Origin: Anarhynchus alexandrinus
Taxonomy: Eukaryota > Chordata > Aves > Charadriiformes > Charadriidae
NCBI GenBank assembly: GCA_008711295.1
Contig: VUYV01000088.1
Coordinates: 2,869,812-2,933,811, forward strand
Length of the DNA: 64,000 nt
Direction of reading: 5' to 3'
The notes under the pieces were generated by a model, which had not been told where the DNA came from, did not search any database, and saw nothing but the letters and a program-made list of their open reading frames with translations. Positions within the stretch are counted from its first letter, which is position 1. Each line of letters begins with the position of its first letter. This document shows positions 14,401 to 26,644 of the stretch, in pieces. Both the position numbers and the translations under genes were made by a program.

Positions 14401-15105
14401 AAAATCCTCCTTTATTCTTGCAGCCCCGGACTGGTATGACCGTCTAGTATTAGATGTTCTGCTTTTGCAGTAAAAAGCGTTGCAACCTAACTATTTTTGT
14501 GTTTCATACACAGGTCTTTTTTTTTTCCTTCTTCACACAAATTAAATCACGAAGACCTCTCTTGAATTCTGGTCCTTTCAAAGTCTCTATGCAAGGACAC
14601 TGAGAGAGGCTATATCATTTCTCCTTCCTACCCTCTCAGAAGGCTCTTGATGCAAGGACAAACGAAGAAAGACTTTGTATCCAGGTGTGCTGTTTACTAG
14701 TGTTAAGAATAAGAAGTTGTGGGTAAATATTCTCACTGTATCTTTTGTGATCCCGCCAAGGTTTATTAGTCCTGGGTCCAGCAGAGTAATTCCATGTTAG
14801 AAAATCTTTCTGGTGCAAGGATTAGAATGTGTTAATTTTCTGGCTTCCAGAGAGGCAAGCTGACTTTAAATACAGCGAGTGAGGAAAAATAATATAGTAA
14901 AATTGAACAGAATATCTAGGGAGCTACGGAAACTGTGTAGGAGAGTAGAAAATGGTTATAGGAGAGTGTGTGGTGGGAAAAACCCTGTATTCCAAGTCTC
15001 ATATCTCTGGAATGGCTCAGTGAGAATTTCTCCTCAGGTGGGACAAGCTAGCATTGCTCTATTGACCTTTTTTGAGGTTCAACTGATTTACCCCAGCTTA
15101 AAATC
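11460..15105. other. Non-coding stretch
   Basis: No gene supported. The 13.43-13.73 kb part is less AT-rich and has homeodomain-type TAAT cores with an octamer-like look, so it could be a conserved non-coding element. That cannot be tested from one genome. Confidence 0.4.
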
Positions 15106-15109
15106 TGAC

Positions 15110-15166
15110 CTTTTGTGTCCCGATAGCAAGGTGGCATAGAACTTTTGTGTCCAGATAGCAAGGTGG
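15110..15166. repeat. Two-copy tandem duplication, 32-bp period
   Basis: The segment 'cttttgtgtcc.gatagcaaggtgg' occurs at 15110 and again at 15142 with one substitution (c/a), giving a 32-bp period. A recent local duplication with no coding frame across it. Confidence 0.85.
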
Positions 15167-15169
15167 GAG

Positions 15170-17500
15170 AGATCAGAGCAACACTTCCTAATCTCCATGA
15201 AGGCTTCTGAAGCAGATAAAAAGGTAGCGCTCCTGCTTTGCATTCTTTAACACTTTAGCAGAGCAAGCAGGATGTTGGAGTTGCTCTGAATGAGATCGGA
15301 ACAAGGGTTAGATGTTCTTGTAACCTTAAAAATACAGGTGACGCTGATTTGTGCTCTCTTCTGAGAGCTTAAATGATTGAGATGCAAGCAACCAAACTGA
15401 GACAGTGGCCCAATGCACTTAGTCTGGTAGCACTGTCACCACAAAGACAGAAAGAAAGATCGTATCTGGGCACCAGCCTAAAAAGGTTCAATGGACTGTT
15501 AAACAAATTAGGGATCAGATAACGTGTTCTCCCGGTCACTGGGACAAAGTCTGTCTGCCTTAGAGTAAAAACACACATTGTGCCATAGCTAGAAATGCTC
15601 ACTCTCGACTTCTTGTCATGTGTGAAAATCCGTATCATTTCTATGGCTGTGCAAAGCATTAGATCATCTGAAAAAAATGACAAAAATCTGTAGTTTAAAT
15701 TGGCCTCCCCTCTTTAATAAGCAATACCAAGAGTCAACACAGGTCTTGGAGCTCACCCAGAGGAAGTTTGGTATTTGATTTGAACATGCACAGTGCCTCT
15801 CTAAAATTCAAACTTGACGTGGAGAGCCAAGACAAATATATTCAGACATGCAGCCTGGACCTGCAGTCCGTGTTACATGACAGCCTGATGTCATGGTCTT
15901 AGCCTGTGAAGCATTTGTAGCAGAAATCATTCTTGCAGCATGGCAAACAAGGCCTTTCTGTTGTTTTTTTTTTTTTTTTCACTGCTAGGCCTTCATCTCT
16001 AGCCATTATTAGATTACTAGCCAGAGAATCTGGTGCAGAGCTCAAGCTGATGTGAGAAAACAGAATTCTGTGTATCCATGCATGCACCAGTTCTGAAGAA
16101 TTGATAATGCTTACGTGTTTATTGGGTGTAGATATGATCCACCTTTAGGCTGTACTACAACAGTATCTGCATCCCTGCCTTTCCCAGGGCCATCTGTGAT
16201 CTTTCTTGCTGATGTGATTCTATAATTTCCTCTTCTTTCCCATCCTTCCAGTCTTACTTGCAGCAGGAAGACTGAAAAAAAAAAAAAACCTAAAGAAAAT
16301 AATGTTGGTGTTGGATTTCTAGTCAACGATATCCTGGGAGAAGCAGCTTTGGCTGCTCCACTGAAAAAGTTGCTACAAGATGATGTCATCTGGCAGTAGG
16401 CACCAAAACAAGACAGGGTATTGCAGCAGCTAAAAATGACAATCTGCAATGCACCAATATTTAGGTTTCGTGGTGCTATAAAGCAGTTCCATTCAAAGAG
16501 ATCCAACTAAGCACTGTTTGAGTTCTGGCTCCTTGCAAGATGCACTGTGCCTGTATTCTCCACATAATTTGATGTAACAGAAGTAGAAAAAAAAATTACA
16601 CCTAAACAGAAGCAGGTATATTTGCTCCAAAAATGACCTCTCTGGTTAATGCAGTGTTGCAATCCAAATGCAGCTGGTTTATAAATCACCTTTTTTCAAA
16701 ATCACACTACTTTCTTTTAAACCCTTGGGAAAGCACTGATGAAAGATGTCTTTCTGAACCTGTTTAGCAAAACATTAATTTGAGATTTGCTGTCTAGGAG
16801 TCTGGTGTCATGATCTCCAGTCAGGTGCTCAGATCTTTGCAGAAAAGGCTGTTTACGTTCTGGAAGCCACCTTAGTACTACAGGCAGATCACAGAGGAGC
16901 TCGCTGGTTCATTCGCAAGCTGTGCAAAAATTTATATGCGTTTTTTTTGCCTGGAAAATTGGCTCCTAAATACCAACCATATTGGGCTTTGAAACATGTG
17001 ACTGCCTCTCTAAGAAGGCCATGAACATGCAAGTAAAAAAGTGAAGTTCCATAAAGACAGAAGGCAGTATATAATCCTCTTGCTAGAAGGTATACACTAG
17101 GGCACACAGTGCACAAGCAAGGCAGATGATGTTTTGACTTAAAAAGGCAAAGCACCCAAAAATTACAGAAATATGCATAAATCAAGAATTGAACTACCAG
17201 AATTGTTATGGCTGCCTTAGACTTTTGATCCAGCAAATAATATGATAGCTTTAGATATCTCTCCTTCGCCCAGTATTCAGGCTGACATTCAGGTTGTGGT
17301 CCAAACAGCAGTGGCCTATATATAAGATTGGATATCCATCCATTAGTGACTTACCGCTCTTCACTAAAGGCAGAGAAGCAACTAATAGTGCAAACCTGCA
17401 GAGAATATTGGTCTTGCTGCATGGCAGGGCAGAAGGAGCTCAGAAACTGCAGTCATGATCACATGCCACAACTTGCTTGACATGACGTTCTCCACTGAGC
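15170..17500. other. Non-coding stretch
   Basis: No gene supported. Several minus-strand frames of 100-130 codons exist (for example near 16.1-16.5 kb), but they are interrupted by poly-A/T tracts and look like chance frames. Confidence 0.45.
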
Positions 17501-17507
17501 ATTTTCA

Positions 17508-18052
17508 GAAGCAAAAAACTCGCTTGTAGCAGAAATGGAGCCTTCCCCAACACACAGGGTGTGGTGGAAAAGTGAAGCAGCTGCACAAGGCGGCAGAGAG
17601 CTAAGTTGCATGGCATCCTTGCAAAGCTGGTGGTCAGGAAAAGCCACAGATGAGGGTGCTGCCTCAAAACCTTCATCATGCCATGATGTAGACAAGAGAG
17701 TGGAACCACTGATGCGAAACAAGTCAAAACCAGAACTCAGCTAAGCCTTTCAGGTTATCAACAAGAAAATACAGCTGATGAATGATCTCGGCAGATCCTC
17801 CAGTATCAAAGAAAGACTCAAAAAATTTGAAAGCCATCATTTGGGAGCACATCATAAGCTATAAAGCACAGATTTATTTGGAGCATTAGCCAAGGTCGTC
17901 GATGTACAAGACAAGTCTTCATCTGAATTATGTGCAGGTAAAGACCGAGTACTGATGACGAGGGGATTCTCAGGAATCAAAGTGTCTTGTCTTTCGGGCA
18001 CATCATTAAGGTGATTGTCTTTCGGGCACATCATTAAGTTGAAAGCAATAAA
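17508..18052 (+). pseudogene. Decayed coding-like stretch followed by a poly(A) signal
   Basis: One plus frame runs from about 17508 to a TGA near 18013 with only two internal stops (TAA near 17742 and near 17860). That is roughly 165 codons of protein-like composition, with pieces such as KSEAAAQGGRELS, SSIKERLKKFES and ALAKVVDVQDKSSSEL. An AATAAA hexamer follows at 18047-18052. I do not recognise the family. It could be an old retrocopy, a degenerate transposon gene, an exon of a non-coding RNA, or chance. The 28-bp duplication at its 3' end shows later rearrangement. Confidence 0.3.
17987..18038. repeat. Two-copy tandem duplication, 28-bp period
   Basis: The 24-bp block starting 'ttgtctttcgggcacatcat' is present at 17987-18010 and again, identical, at 18015-18038. 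Identity of the copies suggests a young duplication. Confidence 0.9.
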
Positions 18053-18054
18053 AT

Positions 18055-19045
18055 TATGCCAAAAATGTTAAGTGGATTTGGTGAAAATGGTGTTTTTACT
18101 ACAGTGATATTTATTGTGCTAGGTGGATGCTTATAATAGACAAAATAAGAATGGTGCTCGGTGTCTCTAGGATACTGCCTGAGCCCACAGACTGTGCAGA
18201 GCACGTGAGTTGTGAAATGAGATGCAGAACATGCTTTCATGTGGTTTGTTCCTGTTAAAATAGAGTTATGGCTTAAGCGTGCCTGGCTGCGTCCTTAGCG
18301 ATCTTCGGTCACGTGAGCAGGCAGAAGCTTGTAGATATGCAGTTGTGTTAGAGAACACAGATTAGATATACCGAGAAAATTAAATTCTCTGCATCCTTTT
18401 TCTTGAAAAAGCCACAAATAAACTTGTTTTCCTGGGAGACAGATTTGTACCCATGTCAGTTTTGAGTCAAATCGGCAGGGTTTTTTTTAATTATTTGAAA
18501 CTTAGATTACTTAAGTTCATTTCGTTTATGTAATTTTCCATTTTATTTCCTTTTTTTCCTGGCAACTGTTTGATAACATGAACAGCCAGAACACTTGCAG
18601 TTCTGACGAATGATTTCCAAAGACTCAGTAGTCTGGGTGATTGCTGCCCTTGTGAGCAGGATCACTGGAACTCCCTATGCAGGCAGCCAGTAAATCTGCA
18701 GATACGTGTTTAAGCATTAAAATGGTACACAAAACTGAGATAAATTAACTCCCACAAACCTTTTTCTTTGCTGTGCAAAATGGGAAAATGGAAGCAGCAG
18801 CCTAAATGAATGGAGCTTTTACATGTTCCATAACATTACATATTATGGATTACAGAGTAAGCTCTGTTACCTGGTCAGGGAAGGTCTGTTCAGTTGTTTT
18901 TAAAAGCTATGTAGAATACCTCAGAGTGTCTGGGTGAATGATTATTTTAGACCAGATAACTGTATCCCTCTCACATGAATCTCAGCTTCTTTGATCCAAA
19001 TTTTAGGTCAGTTCTGCCTTTCTTTTGTCTGCTTTGGTTGTCTGG
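18055..19045. other. Non-coding stretch
   Basis: No gene or recognisable repeat seen. Confidence 0.45.
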
Positions 19046-19050
19046 ATACT

Positions 19051-19080
19051 ATCTGATATTATCTGATATTATCTGATATG
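19051..19080. repeat. Three tandem copies of a 10-bp unit
   Basis: The unit 'atctgatatt' is repeated three times, the last copy ending in g instead of t. Confidence 0.9.
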
Positions 19081-19084
19081 CCTG

Positions 19085-22000
19085 CCCTTCAGCACACTCC
19101 TTATGAATTTTAACTTCTCTTTTCCTTTTATGTTTTATCTTTAATGGCTCTGGCGTCTTTTAGCTTGGATGTAGCTAAACAATACTTGGTGTTAAATAAT
19201 TGGAAAGGTGGTGGTCTTCAAGAACTCCCTAGACCTCATCGAAGCTGAATTTAAATAGTTCATATTAATATCTGAAAACAAAGCAATGTATTCTCAGTAG
19301 AACAAAACATTTCAGATGGGCAGAAAGGATTTTTTTTTCATTTTCTTAAGCAAAATGTTTCACTCTCATTCCATTCAACCCTGAATTGTATTTTCTGTGG
19401 AATTTTGGATAAAATTGAACAGAACAATCTGTTATTTTCCTGCATAAAAAAACATTATTTGTTAGTGTGGTCATGATGTGTATATTTTGGCCACTTGATT
19501 GTTGGAAACAGATTTTTACTGACTTCACATAGTAAGTTACTCATATAGGATGCTACTTTTTCAGTTACACTTACTGATGATAAAAGTGCAACGTGCGATG
19601 AGAGAGCTGTCTGGTCTACAGCAATTCCTGTGAGTTATGCAGTGTATTCACCATCTCTGTCTTTGCTTGTACAGATGATAATATTACATACTTTGCTGTC
19701 AAGTCTGATATCTTCCAGCTTTTCGTTGCTGGTGTCGTACTACATTTGTTTATGTAAAGCTTCACTGTTTGGTCCACTCTCAACTTGTGTTGTTTTCTAC
19801 TCTGTTGTGCTGTTGAGGTATTTTTGGCAATGTTTGTCTCTGTTGTTTGTGTCTATGGACTGACTGCTATTTCTATTTGTAGTATCTAAACTGGCTTAAT
19901 TTACAATGTCTTTTGTTTGCAGCAGTCCTGAGTGTGAAAATACTTTTGCTTTTGGAAAAACGTTATGGTTTGTACAGTCCATCCTTGGACTCCTCCTGAG
20001 GTCAATGAGAACTTTGTCTAAACAATGCAGGGACAAACCCTACACAACATCAGGCACAGCTGATCCAACAAGTCCTGGGAGCAAGGATTGGGATCCATGT
20101 ATCTGTCCATCCCACTGACCTCCCCAATTACTGCTTGCTTAGTATTCTCTTAACTTCATCATTCTCCATTTCCAGCTACCATACCAATTCAAGTGGAAGC
20201 ATAGAAGGTGATGCCATTGAGTTTTTGGTTGTCCGATGATGAGAATATCATCAGAAAAGGTGAAGGACATGGGTTTAAATTCAGGCTTGAGGTGGAGTTG
20301 AACTCGTGGTGCTTTTGGCAAGTGTTTATGATAGAAAAGGTGGGCAGTAGCACCATCTCTACCAAGCACCCTTTGAAAATGATGAACCCTTCTCAGGCTT
20401 CTGTCTCTCCTTAAAATTGGATTCAAAGCTCTGCATCCAAAATGGATGATGATGCTAAATTCTAGGAAGATCTGAAAATAGAGGTGCATCCTTGTACTTA
20501 CTGTGTCCTGCTGTAGCAGTTCACTCAGTGCACAGGGTTTCTGTATCTCACCTTCTGGAAGTGCCTGTTTGTCTCCATTGCCTCTATAAGAAACTTCTGA
20601 TTCTTCTTCTGTCTGTCGCTTCAGTAAAACTCAAGGGGGAAGTCACTAGTTGGTGATACTCACCTGATTCTCAGCCCTTTCTCTGAGATGTTTCTCCTAA
20701 AACATTTATTTTGCATTCTCCTTGCTTCTTCCCTTCACTAGCCCAAGACATGAGTAGCTTGTTAAGTAGATGAAAATAGATACAGGCACTTGGAAATTCC
20801 TATTGTTCTCCAGAGAGACGACTGTCTAACGTCCAGCAGAGCAATGCCTGAGACCCATCTGTCAAGATAACAGCTGCCACTTTTTCCATAGTTCGTTTAT
20901 AAGATCATCGAGATCAAAACTTAGAGATGGAAAAGACCTATTTATAATAACAAACTGCACTGTTAATAGCTCCTTTCCACTGTGGCTCTGAAGATACTTT
21001 AAAGGCTTACTGAATGAAGCCTGTCAAGATACCTAAGGCAAAGTGTATTAATTAATAATATTATTGCTGGGTATGCTAGTGACTCTCTTTCTGACCTTGG
21101 TGAAACGTCAGTCGTCGTTTCACAGGGAATAAAATGAAGGTGAGTTATACTTACACAGCTGTCTGGTGGCAGAACCTATTCTTTTTGACATCCAGCTTCT
21201 TGCTCTGATCACAAATCTACGCTATTCTGTATTCTTGCAGGAGTCTGCTCTGGAGAATAGTCCCAAGTGCATCATTTAACTTAGTTTTAAATTACCGTGA
21301 TCCAGGTCTTAAACTGCTACATATAGTTTTGTACTTTCATTAATATCAGGGGAACTGTGCCAGTTTACACCAATGAGAATCGGCAACACCAGAAACAATG
21401 AACAGTAATAGGAAGCAAATGTGGCAAAAGAAGAATTTTTTAGCTAATATTATTTCAGAACACACTGTCAGAGTTTACAGGCAAAGTGATATTTATGACA
21501 CTGCTAGGGTCTGCCTTGGAGCACGTAAAACACTGTTTACATTGAAAACAATACTGCAAAAATACTCTTTTTTTGTGAAAACAGGTGTGTTCGTCGTAGG
21601 TGGGAAGAACAAAATACGCATCTATAGAAAGGTTTGTTCCTTTGATGAGTGTATCTCATATATCTTTTAAAAAGACAGCTTAGAAAAATAATGGTATCTG
21701 AATAAGATATTCTTCCACTGGAGTGTTGCAGCAAATGATAAAGACTGCTTAGCAAAATGCTGGGTTTATCTTAATGGTAGGCTGAACTTCTGACAATATA
21801 ATGAGGGTTACCCAATACATAACTTGTTAATAAACCCTTCTCAGAGTTCATTCAAAGATTAGAAGTGGCTTTTGTCTTATGTTTTTTCTGCAGCACGTTT
21901 ATTGTATGTCTACTATACAGTAAGTGACTAGGTCCATGTAGGTAGGTCTGCGGTCATGGGGTCTGACAGACCTTAGGCAACATAATCCACAGGAAGGCAT

Positions 22001-25000
22001 TTGGTATGCAAATCAAAACCAACTTGGTTTTAAACTGCATTTTTTCGCTAATCTTGACTGTGATCAAGTCATTTTGCGTGGAATTAATTTCAGCTGTCTT
22101 TAGCTACCTACAAGTGTATGGTCTGTCCATGTCAATGGAGAGAGCGCAGCATCTAGATACCTGTCCTCCTCCACTCTTGAGCAAGGGATTCGTTCCTTGA
22201 GTGAAACAGCAGCGTGTTTCACCTGATTACCCTGGAAACTGTGTGTGTTATGCTGAAGTGAGGTCCCATGGTGGCCCCAAATTGGTGCCAGTGAAATCAT
22301 GTCTCATTTTCCCCATGTGGAATCGCAGGCGAGAGGAGACAATTCCCCAGGAATTCTCCGAACGCTTGTGAAGGGAGGGGATATTGCATAATGCCAGCCA
22401 GGAAGGTTATACCACATCTCTAAAATAAGACATTACAGGAATGTCTGACCAGTCTGGATCAAAAAGTTGGACACCCCAGATAAAAAGCCTTTGACTTCTG
22501 CGTTATGTATGTTTTATGTACATATGAGATCATGATGAAGTGGCAGTGTCTGCGTCTGACTATTTAGAGTAATGTAATCTTGGCATGTTGACTGTGCCTT
22601 CTTATATGGCTCAGTCAACACCCATTTTTATAAACCGTGTTTTCTTCTCTGGTTGCATCTTTTGTGTGTCTCACTTTTTCCAAGAATGTTTTTCTTTTTC
22701 TCGTTCTTCTTTAAGAACAGAGTAGTTGCCAAGTCCTTAGCATGATGTTAGATGATTGCTGTGTTTGTCAAAATGAGTTTCAGTAAAACACTACTCTGTG
22801 AAGGAGGTATAGCCATGCTATGCATTGATAAAGTTAGGTGTGATAAAGAACCACGTAAACAGGGGCCTGCAGGAGAGAAAGAGCATTCACTCACTAGGGG
22901 TGTAGGGAGAAATGTTATTTTTCAGCTCCAAATGCCCCAAAGGCCAACATACCATTTTAACATCGTAGTGTTAAGTGGTAACACATTAAGAACATACTTT
23001 TTCATGCTCAAATTTATTGTCTCTGGTTTTGCATGGCCTCTTAATCCAATGCCCTTACTAGAGATGGGTAGATTTGTCACTAGGCTGTTGCTAGCTTAAG
23101 CCAAGGGAATCAGAAGTGTTGCACTGATAAATTAAGATGTCAGCACAGATTTTATTCAGAGGGAAATGGAGGTACATACTGGAAGACTAGACAGTTGAAA
23201 ATCAAAGAATGCCCAATCTGGGAACAGCTCGTCATTAAAGCACACCCAACTGCTGATGCAGTATTGTTATATTGGGTCGGGAAGGTGTTTCTTCTGGCAG
23301 ATCATTCAATCCTCTGCCCTTTCCTGAGCAGAGGAGGAATTAACTAGTAGGGAAGCTGGTTCTTTTTTCCCCAAACCCCTGTCTCATGTGATCTTGGAGC
23401 CATGCTCAGAGCTTTCCCAAGAAATGTCTGAAGATCCTTTTCTGCTTTCTGTGGTGGTTTTCCACGCTCCCTGCACCCAGAGCTGTACTGAGGAGCACTG
23501 GTGACCTAGCTTAGGCCCTTCCTGTACCATACACTCCAAGACAGGTGGCTGTCATGTTCACCTATTTCAGTGAGATTTAACCCACTACTGAAGTGCGTAA
23601 TGTCCCAGTGGAAGGTCATCTGCACATTCATATATGTGCTACAGGCTAAAATATCAAATCCATACCACCATTGCACAGGCAATCATGAAACAAAAATGGC
23701 GAGGAAGGAAATACATGTGTGCGTTGTGGCGTAGGATGAGACTGAGAATGAAACCAAGAAGGAAAAAAGATGAATTGTATTGTCCTATTATCTTGGCACA
23801 CTAGACGGCCAGAATTCTTTGGCCAAGCTCTGCTGCATGTGTTCGGGTGGGAAATCTTGCAAAATGTCTTCGTTGTATTACAGCCATGCTCTTGAGCTGC
23901 TCTGTGTGCTTCTTGGCTGGTGCCAGAGGGCAGGGACAGAAAGACCTACCCCAGTCAGGAACATTCCCTCTGCTTCCAGAACCTGTGTTACAGGACATGG
24001 TATTTAGAAGTAGAAATGCAAGTGATGCAAAGTATTTGTGTAGTAATATATTCTCTCTAAAATGTTGCTTTAGACATCTATTGTCCCACTCATTAGCATA
24101 CCCAGATTGACCTGATTCTGCCATGCTTATTCAAATGAAATTTGTCTTATGCTGCAGAGCATGTATATTTTACAGCTGAACTTTGTAATAGTAACGGAAT
24201 AAGAACTTAAAATAAAATGACTGTTTTAAGGCAACAGGATACCAGAGGAATTGTTTTGGTCTCCTTTAAATTCATGTAGAATATGCTTATTGAGCCTCAT
24301 ATCTGCCTTGAAGGTAAATCTACTTTTTCTTCTCTTTTAAGAATATGCAAATCTATAAACCCGTTAGGACAGAATAATGCCTTTCAGTAGAGTGAACTAG
24401 ACAATTGCATGTAATTTGCTTGGCTGTGAAGTCAAGCTAAGTGCACGTCTCTTTCATATTGTCTTGTAGTTGTACGCAACACTGATATATAGTGCATGGT
24501 AATGCATTATTGAATAGTTGTCTGTTGTGTCTTCATTGCATGCTGTCAGCTGCATAATAAATAATTGATTGTGTTGCTCTTACTCCACATTAAAGATATA
24601 TGAGTATATAATACATGAAGAAAATGAAGCAGCAAGGCTGCCTGTGTTGAAAAGATCAACTGTTACTGAAGTGCACTGCGGTAACGGGAACTAAGAAGTG
24701 ACCACCACGGCTATCCATTTCCCATTTCTATACTTTGAGTCAGTGATTGTTTGTCATGGCAACAAATGGCACATCCAAATTGTTGCTGTTGCCTTTTTAA
24801 ACAACAACAAAAAAAATGTGGTAAAGAGCTGATGGGCTGCGGAGATGCACCCCCCCAGTCTCTTCAACTATTATCTCTCTAGACTGAAAATTCCCTTAAA
24901 AAGATTAATCATTTTTTCTTAAGTGGCTGTAAATTCTCAGAAAAATATGGTCTAAGCCAGCAAATCCTTTTTTCCTCGTAAGGCTTTGTTTATATTAAGC

Positions 25001-26500
25001 AGTGGAAACGTTAGCAGGGAAAAACTGAGTTTGTGTTTACAGTGGTACTAAACCTTTCCCTTGCAAAGCCGTGCTTCCCTTCTCAGTTCAGTTGCCGAGG
25101 TCCCCGTACAGGACACAGTAAGATGGCCCACTGTTCAAACATAGCATAGGAAATTAAAGCATCCGCAAGCTTGCATTCAACACACTTTCATTATTTCCAT
25201 TACAACAAATGTAATTCCTGATGAAAACAATTTTCATCAGTAAAACTGATGAGGCGCCAAATTTGTCCAGTAAAGAGTTTGCTTTGGAAGTCAAATCAAG
25301 GAAATCAGAGGTATACTCTACTTACTGCGTGGTTGTTTGGAAGGAGGCTCACGGCCACATATAATTACAGATTACTGGGCACTGTTGTTATGATGAAAAG
25401 GTGTAAAACAGTGAACTGTGTTTTGAGGTAGTAATGAAATGGCAAATGAAGATGTAAGAGGTGTGAGATATCTGGCTTATGCAGATTTGGATTCTGATGG
25501 AATGACCTGGAGAGTTGAGGCATGTTAGGTCCTCCAGGCATTTCCCTGGGAAGCAGAAACACAAGACTGTAAAAAAGTGTTGCCCAGGTCTCTCCATTTA
25601 ACACTAAGACATAAGGGAACTGTTCTTGTTCCTGATGGGAAACCACATGTTTTTGAGGTGTGTTGTCATAAGACTCAGCCACGAGCTAGGGAGGAACGCC
25701 GCTAAATGCAGAGGAGTTGCCCTGCTTTACTGCAGGAACTGATCTATTTTAATGTAAAATGCGAATAACACCACTGAAATCGGTAGAGTTCCACTGGTAT
25801 AAACCAACCTGGGATGTGATTTGTGGCTTCATGGATGTGTTGCTCCCACCACTCCTATGTGATTTTGCTGAACTCCTCTACTTTGCTGAACTGTACCCTC
25901 CTCTATACACCATGAAGGTGTCAATTTTGACACAAAGGCTTTTTGTATGGTTTCTAGGAAACTTCCCAACAGTACCTTTTCCAGACTAAAAGTGTTTATT
26001 AGTAATTACAGGTTATAAATGGGGTGGGGGTATCAGAATTTCTGGCCTGTGTGAAAGTCTCCCAACAAACTATTGACATATTTTGACATTAGAAACAATA
26101 TATTTTAAGGAAAAAAAGAAACACTTGAGATCAAAAATTCTTAACCCACAGCAACACTAACTGCAGCAGATGCTGCCTCTGAGAGTCCTAGGGACCAAAC
26201 CAAATGACAAGTTTGTAGCAGCACAGATCTGCTACGAGGCATAATTGGCAAGGTGATTGCATTAAAGGGCATCAAAATATAGTCCCTGTCCTGAGGAGCC
26301 TCTGGTCCACATAACATGAAACAGGATAGTGTCCTGGAAACACCTCCTGAATATCTGCCCCTCTTTCTGCTGCCAACATGTGCTCAGAGAGTAGCTGTCT
26401 TCAAGTGTATGTATTGCCTTTACATTCTGTAGGTAATTCCAATTTGAAAAATAAGGTAATGGAATAGTTTGCAGATGAATGTTGCTGTTTTTTGAAAGTC
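19085..26500. other. Non-coding stretch
   Basis: No supported gene. At about 20890-20945 the string 'aacttagagatggaaaagaccta' resembles the 3' part of old CR1/L3 elements, too short for a firm call. A perfect 10-bp inverted repeat with a 3-base loop lies at 25218-25240. Confidence 0.4.
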
Positions 26501-26640
26501 ACCTATTCAATTTATCCCCTAAATACTTGTGAGGTAAGTGAATCCCATTGTACAGGATAAAAGCAGAGCAAGTAGTGAAATCAAGGGATTTGTCTTGGAT
26601 TAGGCTCTCCATCTTCTGATTCCCAGAATGTGTCAACACT
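26500..26640 (+). repeat. Ancient MIR/L2-like fragment
   Basis: The order 'tatcccctaaatacttgtgaggtaag', 'cccattgtacagga', 'gcagagcaag', 'aagggatttgtc' follows the degraded MIR/L2 pattern in which 'ccccattttacagatgaggaaactgag' precedes the SINE core. Inferred from motif order, strongly diverged. Confidence 0.4.
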
Positions 26641-26644
26641 GCAA

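Noticed and set aside
16111..16506. 131-codon minus-strand frame
   Set aside because: It contains a poly-Phe run from a poly-A tract, no similarity and no splice signals.
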